NCBI GenBank assembly: GCA_911728435.2
Contig: OU452212.1
Location: 2,920,563 to 2,984,562 of the forward strand
DNA from: Apoderus coryli
Lineage: Eukaryota > Arthropoda > Insecta > Coleoptera > Attelabidae
Length of the DNA: 64,000 nucleotides
Reading direction: 5' to 3'
Made by a program: the position numbers and the translations under genes. Under the pieces are notes generated by a model, which did no database searches, was not told the origin of the DNA, and saw nothing but the letters and a program-made list of their open reading frames with translations. Positions 22,702-34,883 of the stretch are shown in pieces (within the stretch, counting starts at the first letter, position 1; every line of letters starts with the position of its first letter).

Positions 22702-22770
22702 GGTTTTGTGGCGTCATTGATAGAGCATTCTTTTCGCATGTGGTTATGGGTTCGAATCCCACCTATGGCA
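22702..22770 (+). pseudogene. tRNA-derived sequence (pseudo-tRNA or SINE head)
   Basis: A box-like TGGCGTCATTGATAG, a perfect B box GGTTCGAATCC and a T run just downstream give a pol III layout. The T arm is nearly intact (ATGGG/CCCAC). The acceptor and anticodon stems pair badly and the variable loop would be one base, so a working tRNA is unlikely. Confidence 0.5.
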
Positions 22771-22789
22771 ATACTTTTTTTTCTAATTT

Positions 22790-24200
22790 TTGAATAAAGT
22801 GGTTAGTTTGTTTCGTTAGTTTATTGGAAATAATGAAAATAATACAATAATAATAATTATTATTAAAATTCTGATTCGTTACGCAGGCTGATTATATTAT
22901 AATAAATATATTGTCGGGAAAGTTTTGGGTTTTTTGGTTCGAAAATTATTACGATTTTGTATTAGGAACACATAAGTTTGAAGAAGTGAATAATTACAAA
23001 ATAAACATAAACATTATTTTTATTAAAAAAAAACAAAATTTCACTTCAATCAAAATATGGATTACTTTTTTAATTTTAAAAATAAATAAAAAACGTCAAT
23101 GTACTGAATTAAATTCTTTATTTAAATTTGAGAATTATATTTTTGATAATAATAATAATTTAAAATTTTAATAACAATATAAATAATAAAAATACTTATT
23201 CGTAAAGTTTTTAGAAAAAATTACCTAATACCATCCAAGCATATTCCGGTTTCCACATACATATGGGGAACAGTTTGGTAATTATTTCTAAAAACTTTTC
23301 GAACAAACCTGATCAAAAAGTCTCATTAATTTTTCAAAATGTCATTTTTTTAAAATCGAAATTTCTGATATAAGTAGATACCTAATAATATAAATACAAT
23401 TTTTTATTTTATTTTTGTTTTTAATATAAAATATTAATTATAATTTTTAAACAATCATTTCTTCAACACTACATAAAATTATTTCATTTATAAACAATTT
23501 CAATAAATATAGATACTTACATAAATTAATTTTATTAAAAAAAAAACAAAACAATCCCACAATATGAGAAAATATATAATTATTCATTTAAGTACGAGTA
23601 TAATAAAATATATACAAATATAAGAACAATAACAGATAAAAATACAACACAATTACAGAATAAATATTTTTATAAAATATAATCATTTAAAAAAATTATA
23701 ATTTTATTTATTTCCAATTATTTTTATTTAATAAATACAAACTTTCTTAATTAATATTTATAATGTGTATTATAGTAATTAAAAACTAATATTGTTTTAA
23801 ATTCATTTTTATTTATTTATTAAATATTTAAAAATTTTATTAAATTGTTCAATTAATTTTATTATTTTATTTTGGCGCTTTTTTCCATATTTTATTACAT
23901 TTTAATAATAGTTATGTTTGTCTTCAAGCACTTAATTGTTTATAATGGTTTTATTTTACACTGTAAACTTTATTAATTTTTTATTTTTACTCTTATATAT
24001 TATTTGGTCTCACTGGTTATACCTAGAGCAGGGAATTAATTAATGTCTAATTTTTCGTTACAGTTATTTTGGTTTTTATAATTATTAATATTATTATAAG
24101 TTTAAACAAGAAATTCTCAAAATTGATTTTCTACCAGCTTGTCAAAAAATTTCTAAAATGAAAATAATGAATATTTTGTCAAGAAAATTAAAAACCTGTT
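22790..24200. other. Very AT-rich intergenic DNA
   Basis: Extreme A/T bias. A foldback at 23203-23303 has arms CGTAAAGTTTTTAGAAA and TTTCTAAAAACTTTTCG around an AATTACC/GGTAATT core. No gene is supported. Confidence 0.5.
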
Positions 24201-24203
24201 GTC

Positions 24204-24390
24204 ATAAGCGTAATCAGGATGTACCAATGGGGGGGGGGGGGGGGTGTGTTACAACTAGTAAAATCCAATAAAATTATTTTTTACATACTAATCAGAATTA
24301 CAGTTAATTTTGAATTTTTAAAATGCTAAAATAAGTAGCATCAGGTTTTTTGTAAAAAAAACCCTTAAGGACCCCTGTGGTTACGCCAAT
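24204..24390 (+). mobile_element. MITE, GCGTAACCAGG family, copy 1, with a run of 16 G
   Basis: The left end ATAAGCGTAATCAGGATGTA and the right end CTGTGGTTACGCCAAT are imperfect inverses. A run of 16 G lies at 24229-24244. The interior (AATAAAATTATTTTTTA, CTAATCAGAATTA) matches the inverted copy at 30100-30314. Confidence 0.6.
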
Positions 24391-26700
24391 GATAATAAGT
24401 TACACAAGTAATGACTGCAAGCGAACTTGTGTGACAAAATGCAAAAATAACTAGAGATCGATAAATCCCAAAAATTTCCTAGAAAGATTTGCATTTGAAT
24501 CAAAAACAAAAATACAAAAAATTGCTGCAGACAAAATTTTCCAAAAATATAATTGCAGTTGAGTGTCTGCGAACAAGGCCTTGAGAAAAAGGCTCCGAAG
24601 GCCAAATTTTGCGAAGGATAACGAAGGAAAGTAACTGCCAAAGTCCCACAGGATGTGAGAAAAATTAGGCATCAAACATCCTGTATATGCCTCGAAGTTC
24701 GATCTCAATGAAAACTTGTTTCACAGAGTGATTCCTAAAGATTTTAGCTACAATCTAAAAAAAAAATGTCCATTGTCGATTGAGCAGTTTGCCAGAAAAT
24801 TAAGTTTGAAATTGTGCCACTTTTTACTTTGTTTTGAAGCATTTTCGAATGGATTTTATTATTGCTTGCGATGTTTTTTTATAGTTTCGGGTTCTGGGGT
24901 CGGTTTTGGTGTTATTTTTATAAAAAAAGTTTGTCTGCGATACATTTTTTTGTACAGTATTTGGTTCAAATGCAGATTTTCCAATTACAGGGTGTGAAAA
25001 GTTCAAATTTAAAATCGGAAATTTTCCATTATTCAAAAACTCCTTTAAATATTTTTTTCAAATTTAGTGACCGATATGTTCTTTAAAAAAGTCATAATTT
25101 GACATAAACAATATTTTTAAAAAAATAACCAGTGGCATTCTATAGGGGTTAGTGACACTTTTTATCCCCCTATTTCTTACACCACTGGAATAAATATATT
25201 TTCTTATTTTTTTTAAATTCCCTGTTCATTTTTGCATAAAAAAATTATAACTTTTTATGGCTCTAAAGTGAAAAGTATTGCAGGAATTTGCCTCTAAAGT
25301 CTGCAAGTGCCTAAATTTCGAAAATTTGCCATAATTCAAAAACGCCTATGAACATTTTTTTCAAATTTAGTGACCGATATGTTCATTAAAAAAGTCATAA
25401 TTTGACATAAACAATATTTTTAAAAAAATCACCAGTGGCATTCTATAGGGGCTAGTGACACTTTTTATCCCCCTATTTTTACGCCACTGGAATACATATA
25501 TTTTTTTATTTTTTTTTTAAATTCCCTGTTCATTTTTGCTTAAAAAAGTATTAACTGTTTAAGGGTCTAAAGTGAACGGTTTTGCAGGAATTTGCATCTA
25601 AACCAAAGTCTGCAAGTAAAGTTGAAAGTAGAAACTTTTTTGAAAAAATACATACGCACCCTTTACTTGAAGACTTTTGAAGTATATATAAAAACCTGAG
25701 CAGGAAATTTTGCAAAACTAAATTTGATGAAAATTGTATCAAAAATAAAAGCTCACCTGAAATATAACTAAAGGGAGTGTAAAAACCGCCCCCAACAAAA
25801 TTTTACAGACCAATGGAGTCCAGGAGTAGTTGTATTAAGAATGAAGTGCCTCGCAGTTAGAATTTAGCAAAAAAAGAGCAGGATAAAGGACAAAGTTTGC
25901 AAAATTACATAGACCAAAATGTCGTTAAAATGCGGAGCATCAATTTCGAAATCAGAAGTGGGATTTTCGGACTTGATGCTGGCAAAAATGGGAAACAACA
26001 GGTCCTGGCTTTTCAATAATATTAATAATTATTTACAATAATTATTTTCTATAATTATATTAGTATTTCAGCAATTTGTATTGAAGTAAACTTTTAGTTT
26101 AGTGTGCAATATTTCTCGAAACACTGTTGCATTAACCAAACTAATCGAAAGCTGTAGAAAAACCTGTTACCTTGTCCAAACTCTCTTACACGAGTATCGG
26201 CATACATAACCCCCATGTAATAACCCTCTGTCAACTCAACTTCAATATGGTAAAACAGTCGAGACAAGAGGGTTAATTTCATTAACATATACAACACGTG
26301 TATCTGCTGATGGAAGCAGGTACTTCATTTAAAATAGGGTTTTGATTAAGTAAACGTTTATTTTGTATATGCACACACTTCCATGCTCTGCATGTCCAAA
26401 GTATTTATAGCTGAGGTCCACCTCAATCAGTATGGGCTTACATTCAGGGCGCACTATCCTTGTTTTATGTTTGTTCTGTTTGACTTGAACTCGTATGCAG
26501 GACAACGGTTGCCACAGGTGTACGAGCTGCATTGTAATTCTGACTTGGGGCATTTTTTTTAAATGGAAAATTAAATTAAATTCCCAAGTTGTGATCTCCT
26601 CTCGACTGTCTGTTCAACCCGTCCTTCCAGCTCGGAAGTCTTAAGTCCTGTTATTGCCGCTTACCAGCGAGCTCAATCGCTGCGAGTCAGAAATTTGATC
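24391..26700. other. AT-rich intergenic DNA with local repeats
   Basis: Only a 302-bp duplication (25010-25620) is clear. Short open frames have no recognisable domains. The stretch near 26560-26700 is less AT-rich, but I do not recognise it. Confidence 0.4.
25010..25620. repeat. Tandem duplication, about 302 bp
   Basis: CCAGTGGCATTCTATAGGGG occurs at about 25131 and 25433, each followed by TTTTTATCCCCCTATTT and GCCACTGG (or CACCACTGG), then by AAATTCCCTGTTCATTTTTG. The segment TTCAAATTTAGTGACCGATA precedes each. Confidence 0.8.
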
Positions 26701-29340
26701 ATCCTAGTGTAGGGAATGTGAAGGAAGTATAAAAAATCCTCGCAGGCAACTATACAAAAAAATAACCGAAATCATATAAAAAAACCGCCGCAAGCAAAAA
26801 TTTCTGCAAAATTGTGTTCCCAATAAAGTGAAAAACCCTAGCAGGGAAAATGTTGCAAAACAAAATTTGAATAAATGAATGTAAAAAAGTAGCACAAACA
26901 AAAGTTTGCAGGGAAACGGACAACAGGCAAAATAGTCTCAAAAATGGAAGAAAAATCCATATTAGAACCAAAGAAAATATTAAAAAACCTCAAAGTTAGC
27001 CCATTCGGGGTTTAGAAAATTTATATGTGAACTAAAAAAAATAGGGCAACAGGAGAATCCAAACACATATTCGAACAAATGAAAATTAAAACAGCACCAC
27101 AGGCAAAATGCGAAAAATAACTGGAAAAATGACTGTATTCGAAAATTTGTCCAGAAAAATTGAAATATCCCTATTTAAACTGTGTCAAAAAGCAGGGCGA
27201 GTCATATTCTGCAAGAAAATATAAATGAAAACCTATTAAAGTATCAATAACACCGCAGGCAAAACCTTGCAAAATAAAACTGGACTGTATTCGAAAATTT
27301 GTCCAGAAAGATTGGAATATCCATATTTAAACTTATGAAACTGTCAAAAAGCAGCGAGAGTAATTTTCTGCAAGAAAATATCAGAAATGAAAAGCCTTCA
27401 AGTTTAAATAGCTCCGTAGGCAAAACCTTGCAAAATAGAACTGGAAAACTGGACTGTATTCGAACATTTGTCCAGAAACACGAGAATATCTGAACTTAAA
27501 AATTGTCAAAATGTAAAACGAGCAAGATTCTGCAAGAAAATTACAGAAATGAAAACCCATGAGAGTATAAAGAGCGCTGCAGACAAAACTGCAAAATATA
27601 ACTGGAAAACTCACTACATTCGAAAATTTGTCCAGAAAGATTGGATAGCTGAACTAACGAAAGTGTAAAAAACGGACACAATCAAAATTTTGCAACAAAT
27701 AACGGTAATAAAATGCATATTCCAATCAAATAAAGGTTAAGAATGTGCCGCAGGTAAAACTGACAAAAAACACCTGGAAAAATGACCGATTTCGAAAATT
27801 TTATCCAGTTTGATTATAATATTTATATTTGAATTTAAAAAATGTCTAAAAAACAGGCTAAGAAAATAACAGAGGAATTAAAATCGATGAATGTACAAAA
27901 CAGCGTTACAGGCAAAACCATGCAAAATAGAACTGGAAAAGTCACTACATTCGAAAATTTGTCCAGAAAAATTGGAATATTCATAGCTAAAAGTGTAAAA
28001 ATCGACTCAAGCAAAATCTAAGGGTAATGAAATCCATATTCCAATCAAGGAAAGTATAACAAAGTGCCGGAGGCAAAACTGCCAGAAATTACCTGGAAAA
28101 ATAGACGATTTTGAACATTTATCCAGAGAGATTAAAATATTTATATCTAATTTAAAAAGTGTCAAACAAACAGGCTAAGCAATATTTTGCAATACAATAA
28201 CAGATAAATTAAAATCTATGAATGTATAAAACAGCGTCGGAGGCCAAACCGTGCTAAATAGACCTGGAAAATTCACTACATTCGAAAATTTGTCCAGAAA
28301 GATTGGAATATTCATCACTCACTCAAACAAAATCTTGCAACAAATAACAGGGTAATAAAAGCCATATTTCAATCAAGGAAAGTAAAAGAAAGTGCCACAG
28401 GCAAAACTGCCAGAAATTACCTGGAAAAATAGTCGATTTCGAAAATTGTATCCAGAAAGATTAAAATATTTATATCTGAACTTAAAAAATGTTAAAATCC
28501 ATGAATGTATAAAACGGCGTCGCAGGCAAAACCTTGCAAACTATAACTGGAAAAATGGCTGCATTCGAAAATTTGTCCAGAAAGATTGGAATATTCATAG
28601 CCGAACTAATGAAACTGTAAAAAAACAACGCAAGCAAATCTTGCAACAAATAAAAGGGTATTAAATTCCATATTCCAATCAAAGAAAGTTTAAGAAAGTG
28701 CCGCAGGTAAAACTGCCAAAGAATACCTGGAAAAATTTGACAATTTTATCAAGAAAGATTTGAATTTAAAAAATGTCAAAAAAACAGGCTAAGCAATATT
28801 TTGCAATACAATAATAGATGAATTAAAATCCATTAATGTATTAAACAGCGTTGGAGGCAAAACCGTGCAAAATAGAACTGGAAAACTCACTATATACGAA
28901 AATTTGTCCAGAAAGATTGGAATATTCATTGCTGAACTAATGTAAGTGTAAAATAACGCCGCAAGCAAAATTTTGCAACAAATATGAGGGTAATAAATCC
29001 ATATTCCAATCAAAGAAAGTTTAAGAAAGTGCCGCAGGTAAAACTGCCAAAAATACCTGGAAAAATGACCGATTTCGAAAATTTTATCCAGTGAAGTAGA
29101 ATATTTATATTTCAACTTAAAAAATGTCAAAACAGGCTAAGCAATATTTTGCAACAGATGAATTAAAAGCCATGAATGCATAAAACAGCAGCAGCAGACG
29201 AAACCATGCAAAATAGAACTAGAAAACTGACTGCATTCGAACATTTGTCCAGAAAAATTGGAAATTCATTTTTGAACTAAAAATACTATAAAAGAGCGCC
29301 ATGTTTGCAAAAATATCAGTTGCAGATACTGTATATTGAT
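26700..29340. repeat. Satellite-like array, about 330-bp higher-order unit
   Basis: TTCGAAAATTTGTCCAGAAA recurs about nine times between 27146 and 29240. Late copies are spaced near 330 bp, with a second related half-unit (CCTGGAAAAATGACCGATTT, AAAAACAGGCTAAGCAATAT) between. A short inverted segment of the same repeat follows at 29340-29540. The open frames on both strands inside are repeat artefacts. Confidence 0.85.
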
Positions 29341-29768
29341 TTTCTAAATTTTCTGGACGAATTTCGTCATTTTTCCAGTTATGTTCTGGCTTATACTTTC
29401 TCTGGGTCGAATAAGGTGTTTCATTTCCCTGTTATTTTCTCGCGCCACTTGTTTACACTTTTTTTAGTGTGGATATGAATTTTCGAAATTTTCCAGAGAT
29501 AATTTGGAAAATCCATATCTACACTGAAAAAAATGTTTAACAAAGATAGCAGGCAAATTTATTATTATTATGTGAAAAACATGTTTCTGTAGATGATCAA
29601 AAGGATGTGGTTGATTTTTCTGGGCCTTGGATCATACTTCAATACAAATTGCTGGGTACAGAGGGCAGATAATAGTTAGGTACAACATTTTATTTCATGA
29701 AATGTTGAGAATTGATATAATAAATAGTTTATTTATACCTAGGAAATAGTGAAATTGGAATAATTTTC

Positions 29769-31802
29769 ATGGCGTTGTTTGTGGTGGATGTTTTTGGTAA
29801 GTAATTAGTTTAAATATAATACATTTCAATTATTTTTAGCACCTATACCTTCAACTGTAAATCTCATTAAACATATTATTTAATCTCCATTTATATTTAC
29901 AATATTGATAAACCTAAGAAACCAATGATTGAAAGAAAAATACAAAGGATCAAATAGTTTGTTCTAAAACGTTGAAATCGCAAGACAAAAATCTTCATCA
30001 ATTAAATTGTTATTGATTTTAAGGTCTTTGGTCATATTTTCTTCTTTTATATCCACATTCAACGTTTCTCCGGGCAATCTGATTCTGGAGAGCTAAAATA
30101 TAGGCGTAACCAGGGGGGTAAAGTGGGTTAGAAAAACAAATTGCTAATTATTTTAAATATTCAACAAAAATCAACTATAATTCTGATTAGAATTTAAAAA
30201 ATAATTTTATTTGGCCTAAAAACGTGTTTAGGGTTGTTTTGGACCATCCTTCCCCCTACGGGGTATAGGGACTAGCCGCAACCCTCCCCATTGGTACATC
30301 CTGGTTACGCCTATGGTTCTGAATGATCCTACTCTATTTAAAATAAAATAAAATGGGTTAAAAGAGGAGAAAATCACGAAAATTCTTGGCTAAGAATTTG
30401 GCATATTGTCAGCTAAGAATTTGGCCAAATATTCGTTACTCTTTGGCAAAATATTGGCTGTGAAATTACAAATTGTAAGTTACGAGACTTGCAAAGTATT
30501 AATTATGATTTAGACAGATTGTTAGCTGAGAATTCGGTCAAGTTTTAGCTATGAAATTGGCAAACTGATAACTACAAAATTCGATAAATTACTAGCTAAG
30601 ACTTTGGTCAACTTAGTTTGTCTGTAGCAGAATCTTAGCTAATAATTTAATCAAGTTGTTAGCCACCAAACTGGCGAAGTATTAATTATGAATTAGACAA
30701 ATTTCTAGCTAAGACTATGGTCAACTTAGTTCGTATTTAGCAGAATGTTAGCTAATATTTAGTCAAATTGCTAGCCGCCAAACAGGCAAAGTATTAATTA
30801 TGATTTAGACAAATTTTTAGCTAAGAACTCGGCCATGTTTTAGTTATGAATTTGGCAAACTGATAACTACAAAATTCGGTAAATTTTTAGCTAAAACTTT
30901 GGTCAACTTAGTTAGTCTTTAGCAGAATCTTAGCTAAGATTTTAGTCAAATTGTTAGCCACCAAACTGGCAAAGTATTAATTATGAATTAGACAAATTCT
31001 TAGCTGAAAACTCAGGCAAGTTTTAGCTATGAATTCGGCTAACTGATAACTACAAAATTCGGTAAATTACTAGCTAAGACTTGGCAACTTAGTTAATGTT
31101 TATCAGAATCTTAGCTAAGAATTTAGCCACCAAACTGGCAAAGTATTAATTATGAATTAGACAAATTTTCAGTTAAGAACTCGGCCAAGTTTTAGTTTTG
31201 AATTTGGCAAACTGATAATTACAAAACTCGGTAAATTATTAGCTAAGATTTTGGTCAACTTAGTTCGTTTTTAGCAGAATCTTAGCTAAGAATTTAGTCA
31301 AATTGGTAGCCACCAAACTGGCAAAGTATTAATTATGAATTAGACAGATTGCTAGCCAAGAAATCGGATAGGTTTTAGCTATGAATTTCGCTAATTGTTA
31401 GCTAAAAGTTCGTGCAGGTTTTGGAAAACTTTTAGCCATGAAACTGGCGAGGTATTGGTTATGAGTTTGGCAAATAGGTTACTGTAGATTCGCCAAATTG
31501 TTAGCTAGGACTTTGATCAAATTTTGGCTATGACAAGCACAATATTAGCTATTAATTTAGCAAAAGGTTAGCTACGAAATGGGCAAAGTATTAGATATGG
31601 AGTTAGCGAGATGTTAGCTAGAATTTGGCACGAATTGTGCAACATATTAGCGATAAATTTGGCAAATTTTAGCTAAGATCATGGCCAAATGTTAGTTTTG
31701 CGCAAAGAAATGTGGCATATTAATTCACCCAAGTCTTACGAGGAAACTGATAATGCATATTCAAGCTGCATGAGCAATGAAGACGACGTTTTGATGGAAT
31801 AA
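29769..31802 (+). CDS. Possible two-exon small gene, 44 codons
   Basis: Candidate exon 1 is 29769-29796: MALFVVDVF plus one base, ending at donor GTAAGT. Candidate exon 2 is 31696-31802, after the acceptor TTAG, and encodes LRKEMWHINSPK then SYEETDNAYSSCMSNED and a TAATAA stop. The phases agree (1/1) and an AATAAA follows at about 31825. The second exon is richer in GC than its surroundings and not repetitive, which suggests coding. It could instead be the last exon of a longer gene. No homologue is recognised. Confidence 0.3.
30100..30314 (-). mobile_element. MITE, GCGTAACCAGG family, copy 2
   Basis: ATAGGCGTAACCAGG at the left and CTGGTTACGCCTAT at the right are exact inverses over most of their length. 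The interior matches 24204-24390 on the opposite strand. Confidence 0.75.
30360..31690. repeat. TTAGCTA array, block 1
   Basis: Degenerate monomers of about 17-21 bp of the form TTAGCTAAGAATTTGGC. A higher-order unit is marked by GCCACCAAACTGGCAAAG near 30661, 30774, 30957, 31125 and 31309, so often about 170-184 bp. Confidence 0.85.
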
Positions 31803-31805
31803 TAA

Positions 31806-33000
31806 GCTGAAATTGAAGCTAACAAAATAAATTTGTGTGTTAGATTATACTGTGTTTTTACCGTAAACTTTTGACAAAGCCTTAATCGGTTCTTTCATCA
31901 TTAGCAATAAGGTTTTCTTTTTTGTGAAAAACAATAAAATAAAAAGCTATAATCCAACAATTTGATATAGTCTTTGATAAGCATATTTAGCAACACATAA
32001 TATGCGTAATATTTTACTAATTAACATATAAAATTCGTAATTGTTAATTTTTTAATTATTTACAAAATATTTTATTCTAATTAACATTATTCTATAAACA
32101 TTTTTGTTGGCAGTCATTTTATTTCTTTTCTTTTTCTTGTAATAATTATAACTAAAAATATTTTCGTAGGTAATTTGAAAAAGAAAAGTGTGTCTAAATA
32201 ATTTTTTTAAGAGGGGGAAATTTTCATTAAAATATATTTTAATGTAATTTTCAAATAAATTTAAAAAATCTTAAATTAATTTCATGGGCCCCTATAAAAT
32301 AGCAAAAAAAAAACCTTTCCAAATAATTTTTTTTAAGACTTGTTTTCGCTGGAAATCTGCATTAAAATTTATTTTAATTTAATTTTCAAATATTAAATTT
32401 TAAAAAAAAGTTTATTTTTTATTTTTTCCAACTGGGCCAAGGTTCGATTCGTCATCATCGAAAAAAAAACCTAATTTAATAAATTTTTTAATTATCAAAA
32501 AAAAAAAAATATATTTTTGACGCAAATCTCAAGGGCCCCTATAAAATATTGAAAAAAAGTGTCAAAAAATAAAAATTTTAAGAGTTTTTTGCGCCCGAAA
32601 TCTGCATTAATATTTATTTTAATTTAATTTTGAAATATTAAATAAAAAAAAAAAGTTTTTTTTACTTATTAAAAAAATCACATAAAAATCCTAATTTAAT
32701 AAATTTTTAAATTATAAAAAAAAACCTTTTTGATGCAAATTTCAAGGGCCCCTATAAAATAGTAAAAAAAAAACATTGTTTTAATTTATTTTTTATGAAA
32801 AAATGTTTTAAAGCGTCTTTTGAATTTATTTTTATATACTTACATGTTCTTTTTCGTAATAGGTGATAACTAATTATTTCAAGTTGATATTTAATACAAA
32901 TTTATTGTTATAACTAGGATATTCGGCTGCCCTATGTTAAGGCCAATTCACGGTGCTTCTTTTCTTTTATAAACAATTTAAGAATTTATTATGCCCAGCT
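31806..33000. repeat. AT-rich spacer with three copies of a 215-250 bp unit
   Basis: GGGCCCCTATAAAATA recurs near 32285, 32531 and 32747, each followed by an A run. ATCTGCATTAAAATTTATTT lies between. Non-coding. Confidence 0.65.
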
Positions 33001-34560
33001 TAGACTACATAAATTGGCAAACAAAAACCTCACCTACCATGAGCTATGAATTTGGCCAAGTCTTAGCTAGATTTTGACAAAGCTATTACCTAAGAACAGA
33101 GCAAGAGGGCTAAGAACTGAGCCAAATTTTAGTTATGAATTCGGCAAACTTTTAGCTATGATTTAACAAAGCATTAGCTATAATAATAATAGCTATCAAT
33201 ATAAACTGTTAGAGCAAACTATTAGAAATAACTTTGGTAAAGCCATGGCAAACTCTTAGCTATGATTTGGCAAAGCATTAGTTATGATACTGCTAAATTG
33301 TTAGCTATAAATATAAACTGTTCGAGCAAACTATTAGCAATAACTTTGGTAAAGCTATGACGAAAATATTGGATATCAATTTGGCCAATTCTAAGCGATG
33401 AATTTGCAAATTGTTAGGTAATAATTGAGCCAAATTTTAACTATGAATTTGGCTAACTTTTAGCTATGATTTGGCAAAGCATTAGCTACGATACTAATAT
33501 AAATTACTGCTTCAGAATTCGGCAAAGTGTTGGTTGACTCTGGCTAACTATTAGCTATCAATATGAACAGTTAGAGCAAAATATTAGCAATAACTTTGGT
33601 AAAGCTATGACGAAAATGTTGGATATCAATTCGGCAATTCTAAGTGATCAATTTGCAAATTGTTAGCTAAGAACTGAGCCAAATTTCAGCTATAAATTTG
33701 GCAAACTCTTAGATATAATTTAGCAAAGCATTAGCTATGATACTGCTATAAACTACTGCTTCAGAATTCGGCAAAAAGTTTGTTGACTTTGGCCAACTAT
33801 TAGCTATCAATATCAACAGTTACAGCAGAATATTAGCAATAACTTTGGTAAAGCTATGACGAAAATATTGGATATCAATTTGGTTAATTCTAAGCGATGA
33901 ATTTGAGAATTGTTAGCTAAGAACTGAGCCAAATTTTAGCTATGAATTTGGCTAACTTTTAGCTATGATTTAGCAAAGCACTAGCTATGATACTGCTATA
34001 AATTACTGCTTCAGAATTCGGCAAAGTGTTGGTTGACTCTGGCTAACTATTAGCTATCAATATGAACAGTTAGAGCAAAATATTAGCAATAACTTTGGTA
34101 AAGCTATGACGAAAATATTGGATATCAATTTGGCCAATTCTAAGCGATGAATTTGAGAATTGTTAGCTAAGAACTGAGCCAAATTTCAGCTATAAATTTG
34201 GCAAACTTTTAGCTATGATTTAGCAAAGCATTAGCTATGATACTGCTATAAACTTCTGCTTCAGAATTCGGCAAAGTATTGGTTGACTCTGGCTAACTAT
34301 TAGCTATCAATATAAACAGTTAGAGCAAAATATTAGCAATAACTTTGGTAAAGCTATGACGAAAATATTGGATATCAATTTGGCCAATTCTAAGCGATGA
34401 ATTTGAGAATTGTTAGCTAATAACTGAGCCAAATTTTAGCTATGAATTTGGCAAAACATTAGCTTCAGAAGTTGGTGAAGGGGCTAAGAATTAGCTGTCA
34501 ACAGGTTAACTAGCTGTAACCAAAGAGTTGCCGCGAAGCTTTAGCTATGAATATGAGTAT
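33000..34560. repeat. TTAGCTA array, block 2, about 250-bp higher-order unit
   Basis: GAATTCGGCAAAGTGTTGG (or variants) starts at 33515, 33774, 34014 and 34264. Units are built from monomers such as TTAGCTATGAATTTGGC and are much more alike than those in block 1, indicating recent amplification. It ends about 320 bp from the last channel exon. Confidence 0.9.
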
Positions 34561-34883
34561 TAGCTCCAATATTCCAGGCGAAAGTGTTTGGAACCTTAAA
34601 TTGCATTGCAATTAAATGGTTGGAGGGACTATTAAGTTAGCTAGGCGCCATTCAAGAGTACTAAAGTGAGCTTTAAAGAATCTCACCATGTTCTACTGGT
34701 GTTAGGAATTGGAAAGTATAGATTTGTGCAATCAAGCTGGGTTGATATTTACCATAAATTTCAGGTAAAAGTAAAACTCCCTAATTAAGATTGTATTGTA
34801 ACGTGAATTGGCCATTACACAATGTACAACACATAGCCGTAAAGGCGCGCCTGCAGCACATGATAGGGCAGCATGTTTTGTCG

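Noticed and set aside
22702..22770. Functional tRNA gene
   Set aside because: Acceptor and anticodon stems do not pair and the variable loop is too short.
24381..25086. Hydrophobic frames in AT-rich DNA
   Set aside because: Composition bias; no signal peptide plus domain pattern, and overlapping frames on both strands.
6523..34560. CRISPR-like array
   Set aside because: Repeats are long, degenerate and contiguous, without unique spacers, and the genome is eukaryotic.
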